Position numbers and translations under genes: made by a program. Below the pieces are notes generated by a model that saw only the letters and a program-made list of their open reading frames with translations, searched no databases and was not told where the DNA came from. Below, in pieces: positions 4,989 through 5,226 of a DNA stretch of 5,226 nt. Position 1 is the first letter of the stretch, and every line of letters starts with the position of its first letter. The DNA is taken from NCBI GenBank assembly GCA_020861205.1, contig JAJBSY010000004.1, positions 1 to 5,226 of the forward strand, written 5' to 3'. Source of the stretch: Deltaproteobacteria bacterium (GTDB lineage Bacteria; Desulfobacterota; Desulfovibrionia; Desulfovibrionales; Desulfovibrionaceae).

Positions 4989-5226
4989 AGACCCTATAGC
5001 ATTTTTTTTGGCAAGCTTCCCGCTATTTTTTTGATGGTTTTTTTTACAGGAAACACAGCGGCATACGGAAAGAATTCACAACGTTCATGAAGCCGTTCCA
5101 CGAACCGGGATTTCAGCTGTTTTGGGGCGAAGCGGCCGCTTCTTCTTCCGAAAAGAGCAACGTAAGGATGGCGACAGGAACTGGACGCCGGCGCCCAGGA
5201 AAAGCGGTTGAGACGCTGGACAAGCC
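4989..5226. other. Undecided right end: T-tracts and unassigned edge ORFs
   Basis: From 4989 to about 5086 the DNA is AT-richer than the rest, with T-tracts at 5002-5009, 5026-5032 and 5038-5045. Further right, all three minus-strand frames are open to the window edge; they stop at 5113, 5085 and 4994, and the last stop is 5 nt before the terminator. A plus-strand frame starting at ATG 5087 is also open to the edge (46 codons, beginning MKPFHEPGFQLFWGE). I recognise none of these products and see no clear ribosome site for the plus-strand frame. The minus-strand terminator suggests the 3' end of a minus-strand gene, but I cannot choose the frame. None resembles RbfA, the expected neighbour. 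Confidence 0.3.

Noticed and set aside
4527..5090. Plus-strand open frame running from nrnA into the spacer
   Set aside because: Most of it is antisense to nrnA, and the remaining part reads through the terminator and T-tracts, giving low-complexity residues.
5129..5142. 14-bp perfect palindrome GAAGCGGCCGCTTC
   Set aside because: It has no loop or T-run to form a terminator and no repeat copies elsewhere in the window. A single palindrome in GC-rich DNA is not evidence of an operator.

Overview
This 5.2 kb window is a compact, GC-rich block of bacterial housekeeping genes, all four read on the minus strand. In transcription order (right to left) they are a DHH/DHHA1 nanoRNase/pAp phosphatase (nrnA), tRNA pseudouridine-55 synthase (truB), ribosomal protein S15 (rpsO) and polynucleotide phosphorylase (pnp). 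From memory, this order (…infB–rbfA–nrnA–truB–rpsO–pnp) is typical of Desulfovibrio and relatives, and the PNPase and S15 sequences look like that group. I therefore infer a Desulfovibrionaceae-type sulfate reducer, with moderate confidence. Nothing in the coding sequence looks horizontally acquired or broken.

Layout: positions 1-60 lie downstream of pnp and carry an intrinsic terminator that works on the plus strand, so a convergent plus-strand gene probably ends just left of the window. pnp fills 61-2289. The 251 bp between pnp and rpsO (2290-2540) hold no gene but contain several inverted repeats, including a 53-nt interrupted stem-loop in the pnp leader. rpsO is 2541-2810; its short leader holds a 9-bp hairpin that starts right after the truB stop. 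truB is 2853-3764, behind an 81-bp gap with a plausible promoter so close to the start codon that the transcript would be nearly leaderless. nrnA is 3846-4904. Beyond it, 4905-5226 contain a strong minus-strand terminator, three T-tracts and an undecided right end. The rbfA gene expected there was not recognised.

Function: the cluster joins translation (S15, TruB) with RNA turnover. PNPase degrades RNA 3' to 5' by phosphorolysis and leaves very short oligonucleotides, which NrnA-type enzymes hydrolyse. In other bacteria S15 and PNPase each repress their own mRNA through leader structures. The hairpins in front of rpsO and pnp are the most interesting unexplained signals here. I found no CRISPR array, mobile element, tRNA or novel multi-gene system; the coding content is ordinary and the points worth checking are regulatory.
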